Source of the DNA: Flavihumibacter cheonanensis
GTDB taxonomy: Bacteria > Bacteroidota > Bacteroidia > Chitinophagales > Chitinophagaceae
Direction: 5' to 3'
Assembly (NCBI RefSeq): GCF_022352215.1
Contig: NZ_JAKRWF010000002.1
Span: 682,001-746,000 of the forward strand
DNA: 64,000 bases
In this document: one piece after another, positions 1 through 8,148 of the stretch
Layout of the letters: every line of letters starts with the position of its first letter
Position numbering within the stretch: the stretch's first letter is position 1
The notes under the pieces: model-generated
Told to the model about the DNA's origin: nothing
The model's database searches: none
Seen by the model: the letters and a program-made list of their open reading frames with translations, nothing else
Position numbers and translations under genes: made by a program

Positions 1-1227
1 AAAGCGGGGAACATCCTGCGGGTTACATTGTTCGATGTGTTCAATGCGATGGCGCCTGGCTTTGGTGCCATTTTTTTGCTGTGCTTTTTCATTGGCATTC
101 AATGCTTCCCGTACCGTGCGATCTCCAATAGCATGGGTATATACCTGGAATCCTTCTTTATCAAATCGGTTTAACAGTTGCTGGTATTTCTCCAAAGGCA
201 AGGCAAAATCGCTGTTGGCATGGGTGCCATCAGGAAGGGCATCACTGTAGGGTTCCAGCATGGGAGAAGTGTGCGATTCAATCACACCATCCAGCATGAA
301 TTTAATACTAACGGCTTTGAGTAGGGGATGGCTTTTGGTGCGGTTTTTTACTTGTATGAATTGCTGGATGTCTTCTTCCTTTGTGTTTTTGCCGGCACTG
401 AAGGCAGTGGAAGACCGAAGGGTGAGTTCTCCTTGTTTAAGCAGGGTTTCATACAATTGGAATTCAGCAACAGAGCCACTGGCATTTTGAATACTGGTGA
501 TACCGAGTCGCGCTGCATATTTCATGCCTATGCGAAGTGCCTCCAGTTTTTCTTCTGTAGTGGGAGGAGGAACTATTTTCTCAACCAGGCTGCCGGCTGC
601 TTCTGTGAAGGCACCCGTTGGCTTTCCCTCCGGATCTTTAATGATGGAACCAAATCCATCAAATTGGGTAGTACTGGAAATGCCTGCCAGTTCCATCGCT
701 TTGCTGTTCACCCAGATACTGTGACCATCATAGGCATCTAATACAATCGGGCGGTCAGGACTGATTTTATCTAAGGCGATGAGAGCTTCGCGGTTGGGCA
801 TCCCTCCTTTAAAAAGATTGTACTGCCAGCCCATGCCGGTAATCCATTTTTTATTGGGGTGTTCTTTTACAAATTTTTCAATTGCGGATAGGGCTTCCTC
901 CAGTGTTTTTGCCTGGTAGAGATCAACACCTGTGAGTCCCATGGATCCGGAAAGAAAATGGGTATGGGCATCGTTGATCCCTGCTGTTGCGAGTTGGCCG
1001 TTGAGGTCAATTAGTTGAGTGGATTTCTGTGCCAGTTTTTTGATGTCGGTGTTTGATCCGATATGGGTGATGGTGTTGCCTGTTATGGCAATCGCATCGA
1101 CAAACTGAGCATCTTTACCTGTCCAGATTTTCCCATTGTATAAAATGAGGGTGGGAGCTGCGCTCTTTTGAGAAAACAGGAGTTGACTGCTAATGAGTAG
1201 TGCGGTAATAGATAGGAGGAATCGCAT
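1..1227 (-). CDS. Amidohydrolase family 3 (YtcJ-like), 3' end cut off by window edge
   Basis: The reading frame is open from an ATG at 1227 to the left edge, giving 409 residues without a stop. It begins with a hydrophobic signal-like segment ([20 protein letters not shown]), so the product is probably exported. About residue 90 carries the metal-binding H-x-H motif ([10 protein letters not shown]), followed by GMGWQYN and a later VYTHAIGD stretch and RHRIEHIE, all typical of the YtcJ/amidohydrolase_3 group, whose members usually have about 550 residues. The missing C-terminus would hold the last metal ligand. The family hydrolyses amide or carbamate-like bonds, and no substrate can be assigned. 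It is divergent from the next gene, with only 28 bases between the two start codons. Confidence 0.9.
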   Translation of the reverse strand, partial: MRFLLSITALLISSQLLFSQKSAAPTLILYNGKIWTGKDAQFVDAIAITGNTITHIGSNTDIKKLAQKSTQLIDLNGQLATAGINDAHTHFLSGSMGLTGVDLYQAKTLEEALSAIEKFVKEHPNKKWITGMGWQYNLFKGGMPNREALIALDKISPDRPIVLDAYDGHSIWVNSKAMELAGISSTTQFDGFGSIIKDPEGKPTGAFTEAAGSLVEKIVPPPTTEEKLEALRIGMKYAARLGITSIQNASGSVAEFQLYETLLKQGELTLRSSTAFSAGKNTKEEDIQQFIQVKNRTKSHPLLKAVSIKFMLDGVIESHTSPMLEPYSDALPDGTHANSDFALPLEKYQQLLNRFDKEGFQVYTHAIGDRTVREALNANEKAQQKNGTKARRHRIEHIEQCNPQDVPRF

Positions 1228-1255
1228 AGTATCTAAAAATACTTAACTTTCAGCC

Positions 1256-1960
1256 ATGCGTGTAGTATTCCTGAGTTTACTGCTAGTATTGACTGTAGGT
1301 TCTTTTGCACAGCAGCCTGCGGCAATGCCAGAAGTGAAGAAATTCTATTTCAAGAGCTTTTTCGATCGGGTAAAATCCCCTCAAAAAGGAGCCGATTTTG
1401 TGGAGACGGTAACCGTTGGTGCAGACAGCATCACACATGTTGAGATCCGCCATATAACACTTGATCAGATTGTGCTGGATGCTTTTCTGAAAAAGGACGA
1501 ACCGGTAGGGATGTGGTACTATCATCTTGCCAATGGAGGTCGCCTCCTGAATTATGATTTCAATTTAGTCTATGGATCTGCAGCACCGGATTCTGCTGAG
1601 AAAGCATTCTTTGTGCCCAACCTTCCTGAAATAACCAATCTCCTGGTTGATGTACCTGAGAAAAAATATGTAGCGCCAGTGCTTGCAACCGGGGATGGTG
1701 ATCTGTCGGAATTCATGCAGAACAACCTGGTCTTTCCCTACTATTCGATGGTGAATAAACAATATGGTCGAGTGTTAATTGGATTACAGATTGATGAAGA
1801 AGGTACTGTTTCCAGGATTACTGTTGAAAATGGCGTGAATGTTTATCTTGATAAAGAAGCCATGCGGATCATGAAAAAAATCCGTTTTCGATCGGGTGCT
1901 AAATTGGATGGTCAGCCAAAACGAATCTATTACCGCCTCTACATTTCTTTTTTCCAATAA
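1256..1960 (+). CDS. Secreted protein with TonB C-terminal-like domain
   Basis: This 234-residue protein starts with a clear signal peptide (MRVVFLSLLLVLTVGSFAQ). The last 90 residues (about 145-234) read like a TonB C-terminal domain: a FMQNNLVFPYYSM helix, then VLIGLQIDEEGTVSRITVENG, a DKEAMRIMKKIRF segment and a final strand. The middle has no family I recognise. Unlike TonB itself, there is no retained N-terminal membrane anchor or proline-rich linker, so it is probably a free periplasmic or outer-membrane-associated protein and not an energy transducer. The ATG at 1256 sits directly before the signal peptide. It precedes the HD-domain gene by 10 bases and may share its transcript. Confidence 0.8.
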   Translation: MRVVFLSLLLVLTVGSFAQQPAAMPEVKKFYFKSFFDRVKSPQKGADFVETVTVGADSITHVEIRHITLDQIVLDAFLKKDEPVGMWYYHLANGGRLLNYDFNLVYGSAAPDSAEKAFFVPNLPEITNLLVDVPEKKYVAPVLATGDGDLSEFMQNNLVFPYYSMVNKQYGRVLIGLQIDEEGTVSRITVENGVNVYLDKEAMRIMKKIRFRSGAKLDGQPKRIYYRLYISFFQ

Positions 1961-1970
1961 GTTGAGTCCG

Positions 1971-2627
1971 ATGGATAATGAACTACTAATTAACCGTACG
2001 GTTGATTTTGTAAAAGAACAATTAGCTAATGCTGAAGGGGGGCACGACTGGTGGCATATTCATCGCGTATGGAAAACTGCTACCAATATTGCTGAGCAGG
2101 AGCCCGGGGCCAATCTGCTGCTAGTGGAACTTTCCGCGTTGCTGCATGATATCGCTGACTCCAAATTTCATGGAGGCGATGATACGGTGGGTCCCAGAAT
2201 AGCAGGGGAATTTTTGGTATCGCAGGGAGTTGATCCCGCAATTATTCAGGAAGTACAATTGATCATTTCGCATATCTCATTTAAAGGCGGACATAATAAA
2301 GGAACGTATCAATCACTTGAGTTGTCAATTGTACAGGACGCGGATCGCCTGGATGCAATTGGAGCCATCGGTATTGCCCGGGCTTTCAATTATGGCGGAT
2401 TTAAAAATCGGCCCCTGTATGATCCGGCTCAACCACCCAATCTACAGAAGACGGTGGAGCAGTACAAATTCAATAATGATCCCACGATTAATCATTTTTA
2501 CGAAAAGTTATTTCTGCTGAAAGATCGCATGAACACAGCCACAGGTAAGGCGATGGCGGAACAGCGACATGCATTTATGGAAGCCTATGTAGAGCAGTTC
2601 TATGCCGAGTGGGATGGGCAGCGCTGA
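1971..2627 (+). CDS. HD-domain phosphohydrolase (YedJ-like)
   Basis: A 218-residue soluble protein from the ATG at 1971. Longer in-frame starts would run into the previous gene and are not needed. The N-terminus has HDWWHIHRVW and, about 35 residues on, LLHDIADSKFHGGDD, which are the H...HD metal ligands of the HD superfamily. A later VQDADRLDAIGAIGIARAF supplies the distal Asp. The length and the DADRLDAIGA motif match the uncharacterised YedJ/HD-type hydrolases, which are thought to act on phosphorylated small molecules or nucleotides. The gene lies 10 bases after the TonB-C gene. The true substrate is unknown. Confidence 0.9.
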   Translation: MDNELLINRTVDFVKEQLANAEGGHDWWHIHRVWKTATNIAEQEPGANLLLVELSALLHDIADSKFHGGDDTVGPRIAGEFLVSQGVDPAIIQEVQLIISHISFKGGHNKGTYQSLELSIVQDADRLDAIGAIGIARAFNYGGFKNRPLYDPAQPPNLQKTVEQYKFNNDPTINHFYEKLFLLKDRMNTATGKAMAEQRHAFMEAYVEQFYAEWDGQR

Positions 2628-2633
2628 TTTTAT

Positions 2634-2645
2634 GCAAACGTTTCC
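2634..2645. promoter_or_regulatory. Candidate LacI-family operator upstream of GH20-sulfatase pair
   Basis: GCAAACGTTTCC is a near-palindrome that differs at one symmetric position from the perfect GCAAACGTTTGC found at 58716-58727. It lies 7 bases after the HD gene stop and about 60 bases before the GH20 start. The central AAACGTTT core is typical of LacI/PurR-type operators. No regulator gene of this family is present in the window, so the assignment rests on sequence resemblance only. Confidence 0.45.
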
Positions 2646-2704
2646 ATCGGCGGCTTTCCCGGTTATTCGGTATTTTCAGGACTTCATAAAAATGCTTGAT
2701 TACC

Positions 2705-4576
2705 ATGAAGTCAGTAGTTCGTATTGTTTGTTTGATGCTTTTTGTTGCTGCCAGCCAATTTGTACAGGCGCAACCCTCCCTCCTCCCAAAGCCTGAAAAA
2801 ATAGTGATGGGCAGTTCAGGAGATCCCTTTCTGATCTCTCCACAAACTGCTGTGGTTGTGGCAGATAAAAGTCTGCAATCCAGCGCTGATTTTTTGAACA
2901 GTTACCTGTTGGATCGGTATGGTTTAAAACAGGCAAAAATTAAAAAAGGGAAGCAACTCAATACGATTCAACTGCGGTTGGGCAATACAGCTTCTACCGT
3001 TTCAGGGGCATATCAACTGGAGGTTTCCGGGAAGTCAATTACGATCACCGGAACAGATGCACCAGGTGTGTTTTATGGTATTCAGACATTGATCCAATTG
3101 TTACCAACAGATACGGCTGCTCTGTTAACCATTGCTCCCATACTGGTGCAGGATGCGCCGCGTTTTCAATATCGGGGTATGATGCTGGATGTGAGTCGCC
3201 ATTTCTTCCCTGCTGATTTCATCAAGAAATACATTGATCTGCTAGCTTTGCATAAAATGAATCGCCTGCACTGGCATCTTACAGATGACCATGGCTGGAG
3301 AATTGAGATCAAGAAATATCCTCAGCTGACTTCGGTAGGTGCCTGGAGAAACGGAACGGTTATTGGCAATTATCCGGGACAGGGAAATACCAATCAGCGC
3401 TATGGCGGATTTTATACGCAGGCAGAAGTGAAAGATATCATTCAGTATGCTGCGCAACGGCATATTACCATTGTACCGGAGATTGAAATGCCGGGACATG
3501 CATCTGCTGCGATTGCTGCTTTTCCTTTTCTGAGTTGTTTCCCGGATCAGCCGACTTTTATCAATAAGTTTCCATCAGAACTGAGCAAGCAAAAAGGTGG
3601 TAAGCTGGTGCAGGAAACCTGGGGCGTGCATACCGATGTATACTGTGCGGGAAACGATACGGTATTCAATATGATGCAGGATATCCTCACAGAAGTAATC
3701 AATCTCTTTCCTTCTGAATATATCCATATCGGGGCGGATGAGTGCCCGAAAGACAACTGGAAAAAATGTCCTCGTTGTCAGCAACGAATCAAAGACCTGA
3801 AGCTGAAAGATGAACATGAACTGCAATCTTATTTTGTACAGCGCATTGAAAAATTCATTAATTCAAAAGGGCGCGTATTGATAGGTTGGGATGAGATCCT
3901 GGAAGGCGGACTGGCCCCCAATGCAGTAGTAATGAGCTGGCGGGGAGAAGCAGGTGGAATCGAAGCTGCCAAGCAACGGCATGATGTTATCATGACCCCC
4001 AACAATTATGTGTATTTTGATTATTTCCAGGGCAAACCTGCATTGGAGCCCATGGCGATTGGGGGTTACCTGACACTGCAGAAAGTATATTCTTATGAGC
4101 CGATACCAGCTTCCTTAACTGCTGAAGAAGCAAAACATATCAAGGGCGTGCAGGCCAATGTGTGGACCGAATATATTTCCAGTGCAGATAAAGTGGAGTA
4201 TATGACCCTGCCCAGGATGGCAGCGATAGCTGATATTGCCTGGACAAGCCATCCGAAGGACTGGAATGATTTCACGCAACGTTTGGAAGCACAGTACGAC
4301 CGGTATCGCTTCTGGAATTACAATGCAGCGCAGAGTGCGTACAACGTGAAGCAGTCAGTTGTAATAGATGGTGACCAGGGCAAAGCGACAGTAAGTTTCA
4401 GTACAGATAGTTATCAACCGGAGATTTATTTCACGCTGGATGGATCTGAACCCACTACTAAATCAACCCTGTATAAAAAGCCCTTTGATGTGCGTCGTTC
4501 GGTAACAGTGAAAGCAGCAAGTTTCAAAAATGGAAAGCAGGTGGGTAAGACAACCATTCAACAGATTGTGCTCTGA
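2705..4576 (+). CDS. GH20 beta-N-acetylhexosaminidase with C-terminal chitobiase-like domain
   Basis: A 623-residue exported enzyme with a signal peptide of about 22 residues (MKSVVRIVCLMLFVAASQFVQAQ). The domains in order are: a GH20b-like N-terminal domain (about 25-140); the GH20 barrel (about 145-490) with GMMLDVSRHFFP, HWHLTDDHGWRIEI, EIEMPGHA and the catalytic pair D345-E346 in HIGADECPK; and a C-terminal CHB_HEX_C-like domain (about 545-620, YFTLDGSEPTTKS). It removes terminal beta-linked GlcNAc or GalNAc from glycans by substrate-assisted catalysis. The ATG at 2705 is preferred over the in-frame TTG at 2696. The stop overlaps the sulfatase start as ATGA, which implies translational coupling and a joint role on sulfated amino-sugar glycans. 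Confidence 0.97.
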   Translation: MKSVVRIVCLMLFVAASQFVQAQPSLLPKPEKIVMGSSGDPFLISPQTAVVVADKSLQSSADFLNSYLLDRYGLKQAKIKKGKQLNTIQLRLGNTASTVSGAYQLEVSGKSITITGTDAPGVFYGIQTLIQLLPTDTAALLTIAPILVQDAPRFQYRGMMLDVSRHFFPADFIKKYIDLLALHKMNRLHWHLTDDHGWRIEIKKYPQLTSVGAWRNGTVIGNYPGQGNTNQRYGGFYTQAEVKDIIQYAAQRHITIVPEIEMPGHASAAIAAFPFLSCFPDQPTFINKFPSELSKQKGGKLVQETWGVHTDVYCAGNDTVFNMMQDILTEVINLFPSEYIHIGADECPKDNWKKCPRCQQRIKDLKLKDEHELQSYFVQRIEKFINSKGRVLIGWDEILEGGLAPNAVVMSWRGEAGGIEAAKQRHDVIMTPNNYVYFDYFQGKPALEPMAIGGYLTLQKVYSYEPIPASLTAEEAKHIKGVQANVWTEYISSADKVEYMTLPRMAAIADIAWTSHPKDWNDFTQRLEAQYDRYRFWNYNAAQSAYNVKQSVVIDGDQGKATVSFSTDSYQPEIYFTLDGSEPTTKSTLYKKPFDVRRSVTVKAASFKNGKQVGKTTIQQIVL

Positions 4577-6102
4577 TGAAGGCCACATTCGTATATACAA
4601 TTGCGTTAGTTGTTCTGTTATTTGGCAGCAGGAATGGTTTAGCCCAGCAACAGAAAAATCGGCCGAATGTGCTGGTAATTTATACGGATGACCTGGGTTA
4701 CGGAGATCTCAGTAGTTATGGGGCCACCAAGCTGCAAACTCCGAATATTGATAAACTAGCCAGGCAGGGACTACGGTTTACCAGGGCCTATACCACATCC
4801 GCCACCTGTACCCCCTCCCGGTATGCGCTGATGACGGGGCAATATCCCTGGAGAAAATCCGGAACCGGGGTATTGCCGGGTGATGCAGCACTGATCGTTC
4901 CAACCGATAAAATCAGTTTGCCAAAGGTGTTCAAGCAGGCAGGTTACAGAACCGGGATAGTGGGCAAATGGCATTTGGGATTGGGAACGGCAGTAGCAAA
5001 GAACTGGAATGAAGCCATCAAACCCGGACCGAATGAAGTGGGATTTGATTATTCTTTTATTTTTCCTGCAACTGCCGATAGAGTGCCAACCGTGTTTGTC
5101 GAGAACCATAAGGTAGTGGCATTAGACCCTTCAGATCCGATTGAAGTGAGTTATAAAGAGAAAATCGGGGATGAGCCTACCGGTAAAGAACACCCGCAGT
5201 TGTTGAAGATGAAAGCGTCTCCGAATCACGGGCATGATCAGACGATTGTGAATGGGATTGGCAGAATAGGTTATATGAAGGGTGGCAAAACAGCCAGGTG
5301 GACAGATGAAGAAATGCCCCTGACCTTTCTTTCGAAAGCGCAGGAATTTATACGAGCAGGTGCCGACGAGCCTTTCTTTTTGTTTTATTCCTTAACAGAG
5401 CCTCATGTGCCGCGTATGCCTTCCACGATGTTTAAAGGAAAAAGTGGCTTAGGATTCAGAGGAGATGCCATCCTGCAAATTGATTGGACAGTAGGTGAAA
5501 TCCTGAAGGCATTGGAGCAGTCCGGAAACTTGGAGAATACCCTGATTCTTTTTTCAAGTGATAATGGTCCCGTACTGGATGATGGATATGAAGATGGCGC
5601 AGTAACCCAATTGAATGGGCATACACCGGCAGGTGTGTTAAGAGGCGGAAAGTATAGCATATTTGAGGCAGGAACAAGGGTGCCCTTTATTGTATATCAT
5701 CCAACATTGGTGAAGTCGGGAGTCAGTAATGCCCTTGTGAGCCAGGTAGATCTGCTGGCCTCCTTTGCGAATTTGCTGGGCGTTAAATTAACTGCAGAAG
5801 ATGCGCAGGATTCTCAGAATCAATTGCTGGCATTAATTGGCCGTTCTTCAAAAGGAAGAACATCCCTGGTGCTGCAGGGGGCCAGTTATGCTTTGGTACA
5901 GGATAACTGGAAATATATTGCACCATCCAGGGGACCGGCTGTTTACCAGTTAACCAATATTGAATCGGGGCATTCGGAACAGGCGCAGTTGTATGATTTA
6001 TCGGCTGATCCGGGGGAGCGGGTTAATCTTGCAGAGAAATATCCGGAGAAAGTGAAGGAGCTGGCGGCAGCATTGAAATTGTTAACTTCAGCACCTCAAT
6101 AA
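4576..6102 (+). CDS. Type I (S1) sulfatase, arylsulfatase A-like
   Basis: This 508-residue sulfatase has a signal peptide (MKATFVYTIALVVLLFGSRNGLAQ). NVLVIYTDDLGYGDLSSYG gives the first metal-binding Asp pair. C78 in the CTPSR signature is the residue that anaerobic or aerobic maturases convert to formylglycine. GKWHLG and FSSDNGP are further conserved active-site stretches. The family cleaves sulfate esters from sugars or aromatic compounds, and the overlap with a hexosaminidase points to a sulfated GlcNAc or GalNAc substrate. No formylglycine-generating enzyme gene is in the window. The ATG overlaps the upstream TGA by one base. Confidence 0.96.
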   Translation: MKATFVYTIALVVLLFGSRNGLAQQQKNRPNVLVIYTDDLGYGDLSSYGATKLQTPNIDKLARQGLRFTRAYTTSATCTPSRYALMTGQYPWRKSGTGVLPGDAALIVPTDKISLPKVFKQAGYRTGIVGKWHLGLGTAVAKNWNEAIKPGPNEVGFDYSFIFPATADRVPTVFVENHKVVALDPSDPIEVSYKEKIGDEPTGKEHPQLLKMKASPNHGHDQTIVNGIGRIGYMKGGKTARWTDEEMPLTFLSKAQEFIRAGADEPFFLFYSLTEPHVPRMPSTMFKGKSGLGFRGDAILQIDWTVGEILKALEQSGNLENTLILFSSDNGPVLDDGYEDGAVTQLNGHTPAGVLRGGKYSIFEAGTRVPFIVYHPTLVKSGVSNALVSQVDLLASFANLLGVKLTAEDAQDSQNQLLALIGRSSKGRTSLVLQGASYALVQDNWKYIAPSRGPAVYQLTNIESGHSEQAQLYDLSADPGERVNLAEKYPEKVKELAAALKLLTSAPQ

Positions 6103-6174
6103 AAAAATACCTGTTCATTTTTCGGTGGTGCGGGTGCTTGCGGTGGTGTTCTTTTGTATGCTTAAATTTAATGC

Positions 6175-7236
6175 ATGGCCAACGCACTCACCGATGATCG
6201 CAGGTACCAGGCCCTGGTAGAGAAGGACCCGGAGTTTGAAGGAATTTTTATCACTGGCGTGAAAACGACAGGTATATTTTGCCGCCCTACCTGTACGGCG
6301 CGAAAACCCAAGCGTGAGAATGTAGAGTTTTTTACGGGAGTACGGGATGCCATTGCTGCAGGCTATCGGCCTTGTAAAGTTTGCCGCCCCATGGAGCAAC
6401 CTGCTGCAACACCGGAGGCTATCCGGGGCTTGATCAGGGAGCTGGAAAATGATCCATCCATCCGGTTAAAAGATTATGATTTGAGGCAGAAAGGCTTTGA
6501 GCCTGCTACGCTTCGCCGCTGGTTTCTCAAACACCATGGCATGAGTTTTCATGCTTTTCAGCGTATGCTTCGAATCAACAGTGCATTCAAAAAAATTCAA
6601 CAGGGAGAATCGGTAACAGGTGCTGCCTTCGACGCGGGGTATGAATCCAACAGTGGCTTTGTAGAAGGATTTCGTTCGATCTTTGGGGTAACACCTTCTA
6701 AATCAAAAAATGCCGGTATGATAGACTGTAAGCGAATTGAAACACCTTTAGGCACCATGCTGGCCTGTGCAACAAACAAAGGGATTTGTCTGCTGGAGTT
6801 TTCAGATCGCCGGATGCTGGAGACAGAACTGGTGTATTTAGCAAAGCGGTTAAATGCGACCATTGTACAGGGACCCAATCCACATTTTGAATTACTGGAA
6901 AAAGAACTCACGGCTTATTTTGATGGAAAGTTAAAAATATTTACCACACCTATTGATTTGATTGGAAGTCCGTTTCAGCTGGAAGTCTGGAATCAGTTAT
7001 TGACGATCCCTTATGGTAAAACACGTTCGTATAAAGAGCAGGCGGATGCCTTGGGCAAACCCCTGGCGATACGAGCAGTAGCCAATGCAAATGGACTGAA
7101 CAAGATAAGTATTATCGTGCCCTGTCATCGGGTGATAGGTTCGGATGGAAGTTTAACCGGCTATGGTGGCGGGTTGTGGAGGAAAGAGAAGTTGTTGCAA
7201 CTGGAAGGGGCGCCGATCCGTTTATCACTTTTTTAA
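6175..7236 (+). CDS. ada: Ada-type bifunctional regulator and O6-methylguanine-DNA methyltransferase
   Basis: A 353-residue three-part protein. The N-terminal Ada zinc domain has C36, C40, C67 and C70 (FCRPTC and CKVC), matching the methyl-phosphotriester acceptor site of E. coli Ada. An AraC-type helix-turn-helix follows (about 85-180, RWFLKHHGMSFHAFQRMLR and AFDAGYESNSGFVEGFR). The methyltransferase domain contains IVPCHRVIG with acceptor C317 and the SYKEQADALG segment. In characterised homologues the protein repairs alkylated DNA and, once methylated, activates its own and other repair genes. All key cysteines are present, so it should be active. It starts 72 bases after the sulfatase. 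Confidence 0.96.
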   Translation: MANALTDDRRYQALVEKDPEFEGIFITGVKTTGIFCRPTCTARKPKRENVEFFTGVRDAIAAGYRPCKVCRPMEQPAATPEAIRGLIRELENDPSIRLKDYDLRQKGFEPATLRRWFLKHHGMSFHAFQRMLRINSAFKKIQQGESVTGAAFDAGYESNSGFVEGFRSIFGVTPSKSKNAGMIDCKRIETPLGTMLACATNKGICLLEFSDRRMLETELVYLAKRLNATIVQGPNPHFELLEKELTAYFDGKLKIFTTPIDLIGSPFQLEVWNQLLTIPYGKTRSYKEQADALGKPLAIRAVANANGLNKISIIVPCHRVIGSDGSLTGYGGGLWRKEKLLQLEGAPIRLSLF

Positions 7237-7282
7237 AATCAGTTTCTTTTTTACATGGAATTTGGCAGTTCGAATCTATGGT

Positions 7283-8095
7283 ATGAAACTGAAATTCTTT
7301 CCTTTTCTTTTTTTGGTAATGGGCTGGCAATTTGTATTGATTCCTGCTTTACAAGCTCAATCCTTTGAAACCTTATGCAAACAATGTGAAGTAGATGGAA
7401 CCATTGTACTGTATGATTTTGCAAGAGACAAGTGGCTGATCAGTGATACAGTCAAAGCAGCACAAAGTTCGCTACCAGCATCCACTTTCAAGATCATAAA
7501 CAGTTTGATCGCATTGGAAACCGGGGTAATAAAAGATGAAAATGAAGTTGTCAGGTGGCCTGGTAAAACCGATACCGTTTTGTATGGCTATCGACCTGAG
7601 ATTTATCATGATATGACCGTTCGTGAAGCATTTGAGGTTTCAGCAGGATGGGTTTATATCGAACTGGCAAAGCGTATTGGTAAAGAGCGCTATCACAGTT
7701 ATTTGCAGAAAGCTGGTTATGGAAATGGAAACCTTACCCACCCGGAAGATGATTTCTGGAATTATGGAGTGTTTGGCATAAGTCCGAAAAACCAGGTAGA
7801 ATTTTTGATACGCTTGTATAAGAATGAACTGCCCTTTTCGAAACGATCCATAGAGCTAGTTAAAAAAATAATGATCAGCGAAAAAACTGCTGAATATGTA
7901 ATCCATGCAAAAACGGGTTGGACACGCCAGGCTGGTATCAATACCGGCTGGTGGGTTGGCTGGATGGAAACCAAAAAAGGTGTTTATTTTTTTGCGACCC
8001 GGTTATTACAACCGAGGACAAACAATCGAGCTGATTTTGGGACTTGTAGAAAAAGGATAACCATGACGATGCTGAAAGAGTTTGGAGCCTACTAA
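7283..8095 (+). CDS. Class D beta-lactamase-like protein
   Basis: A 270-residue exported protein with a signal peptide (FPFLFLVMGWQFVLIPALQAQ). The class D motifs are the serine nucleophile S67 with the carboxylatable K70 (STFK), Y146-G147-N148 (YGN) and K210-T211-G212 with W213 (KTGW), followed by WWVGWME. The second motif, normally S-x-V, reads S120-A121-G122 (VSAGWVY), so its third position is glycine. The fold and spacing otherwise follow OXA enzymes, which hydrolyse penicillins and sometimes carbapenems. Activity cannot be predicted from sequence alone. The ATG at 7283 was chosen because it starts the signal peptide; longer in-frame starts overlap ada. Confidence 0.9.
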   Translation: MKLKFFPFLFLVMGWQFVLIPALQAQSFETLCKQCEVDGTIVLYDFARDKWLISDTVKAAQSSLPASTFKIINSLIALETGVIKDENEVVRWPGKTDTVLYGYRPEIYHDMTVREAFEVSAGWVYIELAKRIGKERYHSYLQKAGYGNGNLTHPEDDFWNYGVFGISPKNQVEFLIRLYKNELPFSKRSIELVKKIMISEKTAEYVIHAKTGWTRQAGINTGWWVGWMETKKGVYFFATRLLQPRTNNRADFGTCRKRITMTMLKEFGAY

Positions 8096-8102
8096 AATAA
8101 AA

Positions 8103-8128
8103 GAAGCTGCCTCAATTGAGGCAGCTTC
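8103..8128. terminator. Bidirectional intrinsic terminator between convergent genes
   Basis: A 26-base perfect palindrome whose left arm begins GAAGCTGCCTC, with AATT at the centre. On the leftward transcript it is followed by TTTTATTTT, a good U-tract for the large surface-protein gene. On the rightward transcript the tract is weaker (GTGTTT), and it lies 7 bases after the beta-lactamase stop. Confidence 0.85.
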
Positions 8129-8148
8129 GTGTTTATGATGCCTGCCAC

